Shown: positions 44,571 to 55,535 of the stretch, one piece after another
Layout of the letters: each line of letters begins with the position of its first letter
Position numbering within the stretch: position 1 is the first letter of the stretch
Source of the DNA: Diphasiastrum complanatum
Lineage: Eukaryota; Streptophyta; Lycopodiopsida; Lycopodiales; Lycopodiaceae
DNA: 64,000 nucleotides
Direction: 5' to 3'
Assembly: GCA_029204225.1 (NCBI GenBank)
Contig: CM055094.1
Span: 66,982,536 to 67,046,535, forward strand
Program-made: the position numbers and the translations under genes
The notes under the pieces: model-generated
Seen by the model: only the letters and a program-made list of their open reading frames with translations
What the model was told of the DNA's origin: nothing
The model's database searches: none

Positions 44571-46172
44571 AACAGCTATGCGGATCTCACGGAAATGGCC
44601 ACTGTTTGGGGTTCATCAAGACAACTGTTGTGCAAGGTGTTGTCCACACTGCAAGCACGGGTGCATCCCCGGTCGGGGTGGTCAGCAGAACGGGGGACTT
44701 GATGAGTCAAAGTGCTGCCCTCGAGGTGTAAGCACGGTCAGTTCCCACGGTTCGGGCCTGGCACTGTCTGCACATAGGACGGATGAGGCAAAGTGCTGTC
44801 TAGGTAGGTGAAAGCACGATCTGTACCTTGTGGGGTGCGGGACGACATATTCAAATTGTACGGGTTAACCATTGATACAGAGATGCTGCTCGATTTCGGG
44901 TGTAAAGCACGGGTGGTTAGCTGCCAGTGCGTGATAGCTGCCGATCGTTTAGCTATAAGGGCTATCGACCAGATTTGGTGGGGCGTGACTGAGGCAATGT
45001 GCTGCTTAATGGTGAAAGCATGGATAGTTGGATGGGTGTTCTCTGTGGGCTGATTCTGTGATCGATGTGTACGGGTGCGGCTAGGCAAAGATCCTTTGGT
45101 AGTACTATCTCAAAGGGGGACCTTGTCTTTGTTACCTGTTAGTAAACCTTCCTGAGTGTCTTGCTTGTATGTATTTGTGGTGAGTCTAAGTACTCGTGCT
45201 TTGCCTGGTTTGCATGATTGCTTGTGATACAAAGAGCTGATGGCTCGAGAAGAAACCTTTATTTTGAAGGCTGATACCATCAAACAAAGAGGACTACAGA
45301 ATCTGTGGGGCGGATTGGCAGTTCAAGTACTAGCACGTGAATGGCAATGAAACGACTCGATGTTTGCAAAGGATGAATGGCTAGCCTGTTACTTGGGTTA
45401 GTTTCATTTGTGACAACGCCCACCAGACGCAAGTAGGAAGTCAAAAGTTGGAAAGGGCAATTTCAGGAGAGATCTTCTATGGAGCAGTTAGTCTTCATTT
45501 GGGATGGCTACCTTCGGAACTGAAACTCACTGAGCATGGGTGATATCCAATGTCAGTTGGGTTTTTCCTCAAAGGGGAAAGACTAGGATTCTCATCAGAT
45601 ATTGGCAACAAGTTCAATCAAGCCATAGTCCTAGCAGATGGGAAGCAAAGTGTTGGAAAGGCTTTTTGTCTGAGAACTCTACACCAAGTCTTGTCAACTG
45701 TTTTTATAAGTATTGGGGAATTGTGACACACACCTCTCTCTTGGGGCAAATTTTGAATGAAAGTTGATCAAAATGGGGGAAAATTCAAGGTGACCTAGCC
45801 ATACTCATAGGAGGAGACTGGCGAACTTTGGACCTAATAAGTTGACAAGTTTTTGTTGTGGAAAGGAAAGCTTGTTATAGGCTTTCTCTGGACCAGCAAT
45901 GATGAGGAGACATAATGAGTACGCTGACTTGTGTTATGTGTAAAGCAAATGATCAATGAAGGAACTGTGAAAGTTGAGTCTTGTATGAGAGACTTGGTAC
46001 TTCGAACGGACGCCAAGAGACAATTCGTACTAAAATCGGACTAGTACAAACTCCGGGTGCAGGTGTCTGATTCAAAGAGAACTACTTGAAGCCAAGCTAG
46101 ATGTACACTTCTTGTTTTGATTGTGAGGCAACTGACCAGTGATGGAATTGTGAAAGTCAAGTTTTGCACGAC

Positions 46173-46177
46173 ACGGA
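46173..46177. repeat. Target-site duplication of Copia-C (left)
   Basis: ACGGA, repeated at 51759-51763. The uninterrupted LARD-B1 sequence at the equivalent place confirms the insertion point. Confidence 0.95.
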
Positions 46178-46831
46178 TGTGAGAGATTTCAACTAGTTTA
46201 GTCTAGTTTAGTCACATTTTGGTAAATTGTCAATAAGAGGCCAAAACTCATTTTAGACTTAGAGATAAACTTTTTGAAGTTATATTAGTTTAAAATACAT
46301 TCAATAAACACTTTTTGAAAGTGTGGGAAAGTTGGTAGTCGAGTTTGAGAGAGATTCAAATTTGAACTTTGGGTACATTGAATCTAGACCCAAAAATAGT
46401 AGGGTTTACATTTTGGAGGGAAAGCCAAATGGCCCAATAGGGTTTGGAAACTCTATAAGAGGATGTAGCTCATGGAGAGACATATCTTCTCTCTTCTCTC
46501 TCTCATTTCATCATTAGACATGGTTCTCTTTGGGTTCTACTACTCATTGGTGCACTATCTTGGTGTTATCTTGCAATCTTGTGTGTAGAATGATCATTTA
46601 TTGCTATTTTTGGCTCCACACGTGTGAAATACAGTAGGGTACTGTAATTGTACGGACAGAAAACATATTTTATGTTTTGTTTCATGTTTGATCAATATCT
46701 CTTAGAGTTTGCATCTCATTCTGTGTGTAGATGCTGATTTTTCTACATTGGCAGGATTGTTGGTTTGCTCCTTATTGTAACCAAAGATTTGGGACATGGA
46801 TTGGATCTTGAATGATCTGAAATCCTTCACA
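46178..46831 (+). repeat. Copia-C 5' LTR
   Basis: TGTGAGAGATTTC...CTTCACA. TATA-like CTATAAGAGG at 46453. Confidence 0.95.
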
Positions 46832-46843
46832 TGGTATCAGAGC
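46832..46843 (+). promoter_or_regulatory. Copia-C primer-binding site (tRNA-iMet)
   Basis: TGGTATCAGAGC immediately after the LTR, a perfect match to the usual copia site. Confidence 0.95.
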
Positions 46844-47432
46844 TCTTGTGTTTCAGGTTATGAAAGGATCAGCCATCTTTAGCAAGGATTTGGAGGAGTT
46901 ACCAATGCTAGAGCATGCTAGATTGATTTCTACTCAAAAATCAGCATTTTTGCATGTGTAGAATTGATCTTTTGTAGGTCAAAACTCAATATAGGGTTAT
47001 ATACTTGATCAATTCTGATTTCACACTTGGCTTACTGGAATTAGATGTTTTTTGGTGCATTAGTAAGGTCTCATTGGAGTCTACAAGAAGATATAACAAG
47101 TTTCTAGAAATTGCATGTAGAATTTGAGATATTCAATTTTTTGTGATTTTGTCAAAACCCTAGTTTTGATTGGATCTCTAGTTTTTGAGATTACTGAGCT
47201 TTATTTGAGTGTGTTTCATTCTTAGTAAGTGGCAAGAATTATTAGATTGAGGATAGATCATAGGTTGATCAAGATTTTACTATTCTATGTGTTGATTTTC
47301 TAGTTAGAAGTGCTAGAAGAGATTTGAGAGGTTCCATATCTTTGTGATTTCTTCTTGAGTTCATTTTTTGACATTCAAGAGAGTGATTTGTGCATTGGAA
47401 CAGGTTGAAAGAGAAGATCAGGTCACTTCAAC
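46844..47432 (+). other. Copia-C leader
   Basis: Untranslated leader of ~590 bp, AT-rich, no domains, leading to the gag ATG at 47433. Confidence 0.7.
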
Positions 47433-48602
47433 ATGGCTACAAGTGGTGGCTTTATGTTGGAGAGCAAGGATAGGCTTACCTCAATCAACTATTCTACTTG
47501 GAAGGTGAGGATGGAGTCCTTATTGGAGATGAATGAGTTGATGGAGATTGTTGCAGGTGTGGAGGAGAGGCCTCAAGCACCTCAAGATCAAGTGAGGTAT
47601 GACAAGAGAACAAAGAAAGCTCTACACATGATTAAGATGAATGTTACCAATGAACTTCTCAAGAAAGTTGGTAAGTGCACATCATCTTTGAAGGCTTGGG
47701 AAGCTTTGAAGAAGCTTTATGAATCCAAGTCTACATCAAGAGTGCTTACTCTTAGGAGGCATCCTCCCTATATCATATAGCACTAATGGGTTTCGTGTGC
47801 CACTTTCACATGGTATCTCTATGACATTTGCCCACTGTCTACTAGTAACTTTCACAAAAGGCCTCCTGAGATGCATATGCCTTGTTGCCTTCAAGTGTCA
47901 TTCACGGTTTTTATGTAGTTATACTCGCAATGGATTTCTGTATCATCCTTCCACCAAGGGTCTATTAACATGTTCATCAAATGGTTGTTATTCACAATCA
48001 CCTAGGGTTATCTTATTTTTCCCTACTTCTTTCAAAGTTTGCAAAAGAAGGAAGAGAGTACTCATGCTTTTGTTTTGAGGGTTAAGGCATTCAATGATGA
48101 GTTAGCATGCATTGATGAAAGCATTAAGGAGGTAGAGCTTGTTCAAGTTATACTTAATGGCTTGTTGGATGATCATGCTAATCTTGTTCAAAGTTTTGCT
48201 ATTCAAAAGACTTTGCCAAGTATTGTGGATTTGCAAGAGATCTTGGTGAATGAGGAGTATAGGCTTCAATCAAGAGGAGGTGAATCTACATCGACATCTC
48301 ATTATGAAGAGGATGCTATGTTCATCAAAGGCAAGTTCAAGGGCAAAGGCAAAGGCAAGTGGTCTAAAGGGCAAGATCAAGGTGAGACTTTTTCTTTTGG
48401 CAAAAAGAAAGATAAGTCTAAGTTGAAATGCTTTTATTGTGGAATCAAAGGGCATTTTGCAAATGAATGTTTGAAGAAGCAAAGAGATGAAGGTAGCAAG
48501 CAAATCAACTTTACTAATAATGATGAGGATCTAGGTGGTGGTGGTTCTCTTTTGATGTGTTCTTCAAGTCCAATATCAAGTGAAGGTGACAAAGATTCAT
48601 GA
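47433..48602 (+). pseudogene. Copia-C gag, with a ~276-bp interruption
   Basis: 47433-47759 encodes the N-terminal half of a copia gag (DRLTSINYSTWKVRMESLLE, WEALKKLYESKS). The fold resumes in the same frame at ~48036 (LQKKEESTHAFVLRVKAF, VEYRLQ-like end) and reaches a zinc knuckle CFYCGIKGHFANEC near 48430. Between them ~276 bp of foreign-looking sequence, a multiple of three, introduces a stop at 47778. No GT...AG borders fit a normal intron. The frame ends with a TGA at 48600-48602, directly before the protease motif. Confidence 0.85.
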
Positions 48603-50621
48603 TGGATTGATAGTGGAGCTAGTTCACACATGACTAGACACAAGGAGTTCTTTACTTCTTTGGTCACTTATGATGGAGCCAAGAAAGCAATTCACATGGC
48701 CAATGGTGGTGAGTGTGTGATTGAAGGTATTGGTTCAATTCCTATTTGTCTCTCTACTAATAGGAAAGCAAGACTTGATGGTGTTCTTTACATTCCTTCA
48801 CTTTCAAAGAATCTGCTAAGTGTTGGTCAAATGATAGAGAAAGGATACATGGTAAAGTTTGGTGGTGATGCTTGTTTCATTACAAAGGAAGAAATCTTGG
48901 TTGCTAGGTGCAATAGACAAGGTATACTTTTCAAGCTTGATGCTTTTGTTATGGCTAACAAAAAGGATGGAATGGAAAAAAAGATTGGTCTCAACTTTCC
49001 AAAGTTACCTTTTAGCATCAATAAGATTGGTGGATCTTATGCAAAGTCTAAAAAGCTTCCTTATGTTAGATCTAGGTCAAGATCTAATATGCTTCTTGGA
49101 GATTTTCATCTTTGTGCTAACTTGGCTAGTCTTAAGGATAATGATGGTGTTTCAATGGTTCGTCATGGCAAGTGCAAGCATGCAAAAGGTAAGGAAAGAG
49201 CTAATTTCATCAATGGAGGTGAAGGTTCTTCCTTGGAAAAGATTGTTGTTAATGATTTCTTTGATCATATGTCAAAAGATGTTGCTAGGTGCATGCATGA
49301 ACGAGGTGGTTCTTCTACATTCTTTTGTTATGATTCCAAGAAATTCATTTTTCCAGCAAGTGGAGTCACATGTCTTCATAAAGAGAGTAGATCAAATGGT
49401 TCTATCAAGAGACTTAGTGAGGGAGATAGTCACAAGTCAAGAAGAAGAGAAGTATGTGAAGAGTTCAAAGTAGGATGTACTTTGAATGATGTCATTGTGA
49501 ATGATAGTGAGGAAGAATCATTATCATATGAGTCATTACCTAAAACATTGAGTAGAAGTCCTTGTTTGAAAAAAGAGAGTACTTCAATCATCCTTATGTC
49601 GAAGGTACTAATCATATTTTTCATGGCTTCTAATGTTTTTGAGGTTTCTACTTCTTATGATGCAATCATTAAGAGGGAGTCTTATGAAGGAAAGAGCAAT
49701 GGAAGACTGGTTCTTGGAAAGATCCAAGGCATGGATCTCACATCTCTTCATCAACTCAAAGGATTCTATGATTGTGAATTGATCACTCATGATCGAGATG
49801 GCAAAAGGTTGGTTGGAGAAGACTACATGGAACAAATCGAGAGGCAATTTCTTCAAGACAAGGGAGATCTCATTGGTGAGCTTATTGAGATTTTGTATGG
49901 ACTCAAGAAGGTTGGATTTATTAGGTTTGATACTCATCTTCACCTACTCTACTTCATGTTGGATGGAAAGTTTGGAGTCTATCTTTTGATTTATGATGGT
50001 GACATTGGTGACATTGTTTTTACTAACATTTGTGGAAGATCGAGATCAAGCATTGATGAGATCTTGTTGGATCTAGATCATATGTTTGAGAGGGAGTATT
50101 TCTAGAGGTTCAGGTCTGAATATATTCATATCTTTGATATCTTTGATGACCAAGAGAAAGGTAAGCAAGTGGAAGCGACTCACTTTGCTTTACTCACATG
50201 TTTTGGAGAATTTTCTTGTGTAGATGATGTTATGCAAGTGGATATTGGTTCTCATGGTTTTCATACTGGAAAAGCAAGTAATGGATCTGGAAAACAAAGT
50301 TTGTTCAATGACTTTGATGGTCAAGAGGAAGATCAAGAGGTTGGTCTCAAAGGGCTTCAACAACACAAAAGGAAAGGTGGCAATTTGGAGCTAGTCAAGA
50401 GCATCAAAGGAAGGTTATTTGGCAAATATGTTATGGATATATTTTTGCAGCTTATTGAAGACTCAAGTAAGGTCAAAGGAGCAGCAAGGAAGTGTTGTTC
50501 AAGTTTACTTCACTTGTTCTATCTCATGTTTGAGCTATTTCATGTGGATGTGTGCAATTGTCAAGATATGAACAAACTAGCTACATTGTCTTGCAATATC
50601 TTATTGTTGGAGTTGTACTAG
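48603..50621 (+). pseudogene. Copia-C protease, pre-integrase-like and RT-like long frame
   Basis: Same frame as gag, separated only by the TGA at 48600. It starts with WIDSGASSHMTRH, an intact retropepsin motif, and VLYIPSLSKNLLSVGQM. Then follow ~330 residues with no clear family; an H-x-x-K-C-K-H stretch may be an integrase zinc remnant. 49870-50105 gives EILYGLKKVGFIRFDTHLHL and LLIYDGDIGDIVF, which echoes copia RT (LYGLKQ, YVDD) but with the catalytic YVDD changed to YDGD. A TAG at 50103 interrupts, then the frame stays open to 50621. No DDE integrase core and no RNase H. Confidence 0.75.
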
Positions 50622-51104
50622 TATTCTTGGCTAGTTCCGCTGATGGAAATGAAGCTAATGGAGGTTCATTATGTCACTCATTCATGGCCAAGTCATCAAG
50701 ATTTGATGATATCTTGTGTCAAGATGGAGATGGAGGCTCATTCATGGAGTTTTATGGTGGAGACATATCAAGAAAGGACAAAGTTGGAGGAGACAAGCAA
50801 GCAAATGGTCATCACTCACATTTATTGTTTGGTTGCTGTAATTTTCCAGAGAGTTCAAAGTTTGAATCATGGAGGAATCATTTCATTCACATTCTATTTG
50901 GTTCTTCATGTTCTAGTTATATCTTGATGTGTAAAATTGATGTAAGAAATAGTGAAGCATCCAATTTGGACACTATTCTCTATATCAACTATGAAAGATA
51001 CTTTAGAACCTTAGAAAGAAGATCTATACTTAGGATGGAGATCATTCTAAAGTTGGATCAAAGTTCTATTGTCAAAACTATGCCAAAACTAGTTGAAAAG
51101 GGAG
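50622..51104 (+). other. Copia-C 3' interior
   Basis: Open frames (for example 50552-51109) overlap each other and have no recognised domain. The segment ends in the polypurine tract AAAAGGGAG at 51096-51104. Confidence 0.45.
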
Positions 51105-51758
51105 TGTGAGAGATTTCAACTAGTTTAGTCTAGTTTAGTCACATTTTGGTAAATTGTCAATAAGAGGCCAAAACTCATTTTAGACTTAGAGATAAACTTT
51201 TTGAAATTATACTAGTTTAAAATACATTCAATAAACACTTTTTGAAAGTGTGGGAAAGTTGGTAGTCGAGTTTGAGAGAGATTCAAATTTGAACTTTGGG
51301 TACATTGAATCTAGACCCAAAAATAGTAGGGTTTACATTTTGGAGGGAAAGCCAAATGGCCAAATAGGGTTTGGAAACTCTATAAAAGGATGTAACTCGT
51401 GGAGAGACATATCTTCTCTCTTCTCTCTCTCATTTCATCATTATACATGGTTCTCTTTGGGTTCTACTACTCATTGGTGCACTATCTTGGTGTTATCTTG
51501 CAATCTTGTGTGTAGAATGATCATTTATTGCTATTTTTGGTTCCACACGTGTGAAATACAGTAGGGTAATGTAATTGTACGGACAGAAAACATATTTTAT
51601 GTTTTGGTTCATGTTTGATCAATATCTCTTAGAGTTTGCATCTCATTTTGTGTGTAGATGCTGATTTTTCTACATTGGCGGGATTGTTGGTTTGCTCCTT
51701 ATTGTAACCAAAGATTTGGGACATGGATTGGATATTGAATGATCTGAAATCCTTCACA
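51105..51758 (+). repeat. Copia-C 3' LTR
   Basis: 654 bp, the same length as the 5' LTR with no net indel. TATA is TATAAAAGG at 51381, a better consensus than in the 5' LTR. Confidence 0.95.
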
Positions 51759-52472
51759 ACGGACATGGTGTTTCAAACAAACGTGAAGAGATAGTTTGTA
51801 TGTGGATCAAACTGGTGCGACCCCTTGGCTCTCCACGAGGTCAATGGTTACATTTGGGTTGATTCAAAGACAACTGCTTCAAGCTAAGTGAGAGGTGCAT
51901 TGTGGAGTACTCAATCTTTGCCTACCTTAAAGAGCCAAGAAAGAAAAGTATCAAGATCAGGCTGGGATAAGGAGAGAAATCCAGGCGCGAAAGCAACAAA
52001 GCACGGAGTGGACCATAAAGTGGGCAATCAAACGATAAATCCTTTGGCTCAGGGAGCTTTGATACCTGTGCGGAACTGATCAAATCTGGAGCTCAGGGAG
52101 CTCAACACAAAGTGCATCAAGGACAAATCAGGAGCTCAAAGGAGTTTTAAAGTCAAAAGTCAGAAGCGACAGGGGCGAACATTTCACATAAAGGCCTCTG
52201 TCACCAGTTAATAAGGTTCTTGGGTTTTATGTAAGCGATATAAAATCTACGCTTTTCCCAGACAAAGTGATATTTTCAAGTTATGTAATTTTTCAGTACA
52301 AAGAGTTGAGCCTCCAACTTGTGGTGTGCCAGCTTCAATGTTAATAAAAAGTGGCCAGCAAATTGAGTATTGTGCCAAGTAGATCAAATGTACAGTTAAT
52401 TTTAATTGAGAGGCACCTTTACTTTAATCTGACATCTGATGAGGACATCAGATTTTATAAAGGTGGGGTGGA

Positions 52473-52931
52473 TGTTGTAAAGCTACCTTTACAAGCTTTA
52501 CTTCCAGCTCCACTGGCGCCAGCATTGTCCCCGACGCCAGCAGTACCCCTACTGCTCCCGGCGCCACTGTGACCATAATCTAGCCGGCGTCAAGTTCCTA
52601 TGGCTGAAAATCTTTGATCGGTTCCAACGCTCGTGATGAAGCTTCCAGTTGATTAAGTCTGATGTAAGTCAGACCACTTGCTTGGAATGGATGTTACTCG
52701 TTTGTAACCAAGCTTTGAGTTGGTTAAGATTGATGTATGTTGGGCGGCTTGCTTGGAGGGAAGTCACCCACATTGGGATCCCCGATCTGGCATGGCGCCA
52801 GGTTGGATCTCATTGTAAGTTTCTGAACTTCCAGTTGGCTGCTTGTATGTCAAGTGGGTTTGGATGACAAGAGTTGAAGGCTGGGAAGCTAAATCATGGT
52901 TCTCGGCTCCCTTTGGGATGCCTGCGCTATA
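52473..52931 (+). repeat. LARD-B2 3' LTR (internally deleted)
   Basis: Starts TGTTGTAAAGCTACC, loses ~700 bp between TTTGATCGGTT (52620) and CTCGTGATGAAGC, and ends CCTGCGCTATA where other copies end CTACA or CTATACA. The target duplication GGCTC follows. Confidence 0.88.
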
Positions 52932-52936
52932 GGCTC

Positions 52937-54894
52937 TCACCTCTTCTTCACTCTTTGCTCTCTTTTCAGCATTTTGGTATTATTAAAGGCCGTATTATGG
53001 ACTCTATCCTTAATATTTGGGCTGTTATCGATCCCCATCTGCCTCTGCTACACCTTCCTTAATTTTGTATTTGGACCTTGATAAAGCTTTTGACAAAATT
53101 AGTTGGGACTATATTCTTTCTTGTTGACAAGTGCCAAGATTTTTTTCTTCTCTAGATTTGTACATGTGCTTTATTCTACTTCTGCTTCCATAATTCTCCT
53201 TAATGGACTCCTCTCTGACCCTTTCTTTCCTTCTCGTGGCATTTGACAAGGCTTCCCGCTCTGCTCTATGATTTTTGCCCCCTTTGTTGTGCTTTCCACC
53301 GTGTTGCTTCGGCTCATCTCATTGCCCTATTTTTTCAGCTATTGGATCCCTTTTTTACCAGCTTTTTGTGGATGACGTCTTCTTCTTTCTTTGCTTGTGG
53401 AGGCTCAAGTTCGTTACCTCCTCTCCATTTTCAAAATTCGGTTACTGTTCCTCCTCCATTATGAACAATCAAAAGTTGGAGCTCCACATCCTCTCCTTTC
53501 CCACTCCCCCTTGGGTATCCTCTTTAGGTATAGGGGTGGTTCCTTATGGGATAGTCACTCGTTTCTTTGCTATCCCTTTTGGCATCCACTTGACCTTTGC
53601 CCAATGTTCCCGCTGGGTCCTTGACTCTCTTGCTGCTAAGCTGCCCTCGTGGGACTCTTGTTTTATGTCCTTCACCTCTAGGGTTTTGGTGACTATGCAT
53701 ATTCTTTCAACCTACCCTGTATACTTATCTTCACTCTTTGTGGCCACTCGCTCCCTTCATGATTCCTTATCCAATCTTCGTCGTTTCCTTTGGGCTAGAA
53801 ACAATCTCTTCATTTTTGGCCAATTTGCATTGCCCCTACCGCGAATAGTGATTTGGGATTTTCATACCTCGCCCTTAAGAATCATTCTTTGGTCTTTCAG
53901 CGCCTCTCTTCTCTCCTACATCCTACTCATCACTGGCATGTGTTCTTGCTCTCTTTTATTTCCTCTTCGGCTGTAGTTCCTCCCTTCCTCCATCCCCTGC
54001 TTGTCCTGGCCAAGCTCCTTTCTTTTGGATGTCCCTTTCATTTCAAGAGACCTTTTTGTCCTCAAGAACTTGGGCCGATTGTTCCTAGACTTTTGCGCCC
54101 TTTTCTCTTGGGGTGATGCCTCTCTTTTTTCGCAAGATGAGTCCATTTAGACCTCCTCGCTCCTTCCTCCAGGTGCTTATCCCCTTTTCTCCTCTCAGCC
54201 TCGCCTTTCTCTGTCTTTGGTCACTAAGGGTCTCATCACTCTTGGACAAATCGTGCACGTCCTCCCTTGTCAGCTTCTACCTTTGCTCGTTCTCTCTGCT
54301 AGTGAGAGGTCTCTCCTCTTTCTGTCCTCCTCGGCTGCAATTCCTTTGCATGTTTCCCCTCTCCTTGATGTGGACCTTGAGGGCTGAGAGACCACCTTGG
54401 ATCACTCCCTTCTTAGTTATGCTACCCCGCAACATCAACATCATCCCTCTATTTTTCCTGATTTTTTTAACTCTCTTTGATCTGTTTCGCATGACCGTTC
54501 CCATTGGTATAAGAGGCTTCGCATAACTTGCTCCCTGCGCGTTGGGAAGCATCGATATCTTGCCTACCGTATTCTTACTAAGTCTCTCCCGCTGTTGTCC
54601 TGACAGACTATCTGCCAGCTAGAAGAAGAGTTGGTTGAGCATTTGTTCTTTTACTGTCGAAGAGACTTATGGATTGAGCTTCCTCACTGGGGTCTCACCT
54701 TCTCTATAGACATGGACAATGTTCGGCTAGGTGACTCCCCCATGTCAGATCGCTCTTCTCTCACTTGTTGGCATATCTGTAGATTGGCGAAGTTTTGGAT
54801 GGAGCAGAATCAACAGGTTTTTGAGGTCTTTCATTCCCCTCTTTCAATAGTGACTTGTCTGCGTATGGCTGCTTTTTTTATGCATACTAGTTAG
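52937..54894 (+). pseudogene. LINE ORF2, reverse transcriptase and C-terminal region
   Basis: Continues the RT interrupted at 43448: FGIIKGRIMDSIL, then FLDLDKAFDKISWDYIL (RT palm), SASIILLNGLLSD, QGFPL, then the catalytic QLFVDDVFFF near 53350 (in the frame 53275-53976) and GIPFGIHLTFAQCSRWVLDS. After several shifts the 3' part (54480-54894) carries WYKRLRITCSLR and CQLEEE...EHLFFYCRRDLW, a zinc-finger/RT-associated C-terminal motif of plant LINEs. Many frame changes; inactive. Confidence 0.88.
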
Positions 54895-55050
54895 TTTTGG
54901 GACTGTCGTGGTGTGCTGAAGTCCGTGCCTCTTGGGTTGTAGAGGTTTCCTTTGGACTTGTTATCAAACTTGGCCTTGGGTTGCCAGCTTTTTGTAATTA
55001 TACATTTGTGAAAATCTAATAGTATATGTAAGCTTTGCAAAAAAAAAAAA

Positions 55051-55535
55051 TTAAGGGATTTGTGTTTAATTGGACAAATGTTTTCCATTTGAACACGTGT
55101 ATTTGATGAGGAAATTTGGTCAATGCTCATGTGATATTGTCTATGTCATAATGGATCACAAATCTTTGAATTGTCAACTTCAAGTAGTAGGGAGTTGGCT
55201 GGTCGGTGAGCATGGGAAGTACACTCTCTGGCGTGTTACTTTTTCATCCTCTCTCTCGCATGTGCGCTCAATGCTCATCTGACATCAGCTATTCAAGGCG
55301 AAAAGCTCGTTTATCTTCATATTATATCGGCATTAACTGTAATCCGTATTCAGGGGCCGGCTTCTTTCAAGAGTCCCAAAGCTTTCCCTCCTACCTTCGG
55401 AGTTCCTCGCTAATATATATAGCGGCTAGCCCACTTCTCATCCATCTTTCGTCTCCCTCTCTCCCCTCTCACAAATATTGGCGAGTAGCATCCCTGTCTG
55501 TCTTCTGTAGCCACGGGCACAGCACGACACATAGT
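55051..55535 (+). promoter_or_regulatory. Promoter and leader of third gene copy
   Basis: Nearly identical to 5902-6388 (one T for C near 55340). It includes the TATA element near 55412 and the CT-rich leader. The LINE poly(A) lies immediately upstream, as in the right arm. Confidence 0.6.

Larger units (their letters stand above)
46178..51758 (+). mobile_element. Copia-C LTR retrotransposon, integrase-less
   Basis: 5581 bp, complete outline: equal LTRs of 654 bp (46178-46831, 51105-51758), initiator-Met primer site, polypurine tract AAAAGGGAG, TSD ACGGA. The LTRs differ at about 13 positions by eye (~2%), so this is a fairly young insertion. The interior (4.27 kb) has gag and protease motifs, a weak RT-like tract, and no recognisable integrase or RNase H, yet one reading frame runs through nearly all of it. 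It is the innermost and youngest layer of the nest. Confidence 0.95.
43454..52931 (+). mobile_element. LARD-B2, non-coding LTR retrotransposon hosting Copia-C
   Basis: 5' LTR 43454-~44570 (3' end and primer site deleted), interior 44571-46177 and 51764-52472, polypurine tract AAAGGTGGGGTGGA at 52459-52472, 3' LTR 52473-52931. Flanked by GGCTC on both sides. The interior is the reverse complement of LARD-B1's and has no recognisable protein domain. It contains the ~345 bp before the polypurine tract that LARD-B1 lost. Copia-C inserted at ACGGA. Without Copia-C it is ~3.9 kb. Confidence 0.9.
41943..55050 (+). mobile_element. LINE (non-LTR retrotransposon), interrupted by LARD-B2
   Basis: LINE sequence occupies 41943-43448 and 52937-55050. 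The 5' boundary (ATTAACTCGGGTTGCC) is shared with the copy at 4660. The 3' end is an A run at 55039-55050. It encodes broken endonuclease end, RT and C-terminal zinc region. No ORF1 is recognised, so it is 5'-truncated or degraded. It was split by LARD-B2 at GGCTC. The third gene copy follows it directly. Confidence 0.85.
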
